Part shown: piece by piece, positions 4,721-5,547 of the stretch
How positions within the stretch are numbered: position 1 is the first letter of the stretch
Layout: every line of letters begins with the position of its first letter
Assembly (NCBI GenBank): GCA_026706165.1
Contig: JAPOZF010000470.1
Location: forward strand, 1 to 5,547
DNA: 5,547 bases
Direction of reading: 5' to 3'
DNA from: Gemmatimonadota bacterium
GTDB taxonomy: Bacteria > Latescibacterota > UBA2968 > UBA8231
Position numbers and translations under genes: made by a program
Notes under the pieces: model-generated
Told to the model about the DNA's origin: nothing
The model's input: only the letters and a program-made list of their open reading frames with translations
Databases searched by the model: none

Positions 4721-5547
4721 CTACGGGAGAACCGTGCAGGAAAATTTCATGAAAAGCGCCCGCCTGGCGCTCCTCGGCAGGAAAGTCTCATCTGGAAGAC
4801 GGCGGTCTGTATTCAGGTCCTCGTCGTAAACAAGCCAGAGGTCATTGCCCTCTTTGAAGTGGTAGCGAAGACGGGCGTTGATTCCGACGAAATCGACGAT
4901 GTTGCTGTACTGAAAAAACCCTGTCGCAGACACCTTGCGGTTGATTGCCCCTTCCAGCCTCACTCGCAGGATGTGTGAAGAAAACCCCTCGCCGCGGTGG
5001 TGAAAACGGATCCGGTTGAATTCGTAGTTCGGGCGAACGTGAAGGTGTCTTGAGCCCGTCCATTGTGGACCGCAACCAATTGTCAGTTTTCGACCATCGT
5101 ATAGTTGCCCCAGACTTATCCATCCGCGAGGCCTGAGCATATTTGCCCGGGAAGCCCGGAATCCAGCTCCAAGCGAACTGAACCGGTAGCTGCCGCTGTT
5201 CACATTGACTTCGTGTGCGATGGAGAACGTCTCCGGAACATTCTCGTACCGATGTTCAGTATGAATCCAGAAGGTCGCGCCTCGTTTTGTTTCGAAAAAC
5301 ATGGAGGGGTTCAAGTACGCTGAATCAACCCGGTCCGAATCCTTCCCCCAAAACACATTCTTTTCGAACGCAACCGATTTCTGACGCAGAGCCGATTTCT
5401 TGTCCATGAACCACTGGTATCGCAATTCGTTCTCGAGGAATAGATAGCCTCGACGCCGTTCGAAGCCCACGCCGGGCTCGAATTGGTCTCCAGACAGCGA
5501 CAGGGTTGAATGATACGTGAATCCCTCGTGGCGGCGGCGCGTCCACC
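4721..5547 (-). CDS. DUF5916-family outer-membrane beta-barrel protein, C-terminal part only
   Basis: The frame stays open to the window edge, so this is the last 274 residues of a longer protein; GTG at 5470 is an internal Val, not a start. The visible part begins WTRRRHEGFTYHSTLSLSGD and continues QFEPGVGFERRRGYLFLENE. It then runs through alternating strands rich in aromatic residues, including SGSYRFSSLGAGF, ISLGQLYDGRKL, YEFNRIRFHHRGEGF, FFQYSNIVDFVGINARLRYHF and KEGNDLWLVYDEDLNTDRR. These are the hallmark segments of the DUF5916 C-terminal barrel, which in full-length proteins (usually 700 residues or more) follows an N-terminal CBM9-like carbohydrate-binding domain and a signal peptide. 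Localisation is therefore the outer membrane; function in the family is not established, with glycan handling suspected. The end, FMKFSCTVLP, lacks the terminal aromatic residue usual for BAM-inserted barrels. GC is near 50%, unlike the left operon. The gene converges on the remnant with a 12-nt gap. Confidence 0.82.
   Translation of the reverse strand, partial: WTRRRHEGFTYHSTLSLSGDQFEPGVGFERRRGYLFLENELRYQWFMDKKSALRQKSVAFEKNVFWGKDSDRVDSAYLNPSMFFETKRGATFWIHTEHRYENVPETFSIAHEVNVNSGSYRFSSLGAGFRASRANMLRPRGWISLGQLYDGRKLTIGCGPQWTGSRHLHVRPNYEFNRIRFHHRGEGFSSHILRVRLEGAINRKVSATGFFQYSNIVDFVGINARLRYHFKEGNDLWLVYDEDLNTDRRLPDETFLPRSARRALFMKFSCTVLP

Overview
The window is a high-GC bacterial fragment with two compositionally different halves. 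Roughly positions 1-3600 are very GC-rich (the lines at 241-300 and 2401-2460 count to 73% and 75% GC). From about 3740 onward the DNA is near 50% (lines 3781-3840 and 4861-4920 count to 48% and 50%). The gene families are a DUF6785-type membrane protein, an enolase-superfamily enzyme, a secreted PD40/TolB-like propeller, and a DUF5916 outer-membrane barrel. This mix is typical of uncultivated Gram-negative lineages such as Latescibacterota, Poribacteria, Hydrogenedentota or Planctomycetes relatives. That placement is an inference from family distribution as I remember it; no marker gene is present.

Left part, + strand, 1-3595: a likely co-transcribed set. First is the C-terminal three quarters or so of a polytopic DUF6785 membrane protein, cut by the window start. 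After 14 nt comes a complete 374-residue mandelate racemase/muconate lactonizing-type enzyme. After another 57 nt comes a 321-residue exported protein built of six PD40 blades. The simplest reading is uptake of a sugar acid or related hydroxy-acid followed by dehydration or epimerisation, with the propeller as a periplasmic accessory. The substrate cannot be read from the sequence. The enolase-superfamily protein keeps all three metal ligands and the general-base His, but has Thr where the mandelate racemase dyad has Asp.

Middle, - strand, 3725-4332: a compact VapBC-type toxin-antitoxin operon (AbrB/MazE-fold antitoxin, then PIN-domain ribonuclease, with a 4-nt ATGA overlap). It has its own plausible sigma70-like promoter. 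A strong 11-bp hairpin sits where it converges with the left operon and includes the toxin stop codon.

Right part, 4333-5547: a + strand remnant with a very good ribosome binding site, a GTG start and a signal peptide. The reading frame then shifts by one base and ends after about 60 residues; it looks like the decayed N-terminus of a larger secreted protein. Converging on it with a 12-nt gap is the C-terminal 274 residues of a DUF5916 outer-membrane protein on the - strand, whose N-terminus lies beyond the window.

I do not see a clear new defence or mobile system. The points most worth a second look are the altered active site of the enolase-superfamily enzyme and its pairing with a DUF6785 membrane protein, the broken secreted gene, and the hairpins at the convergent gene ends.
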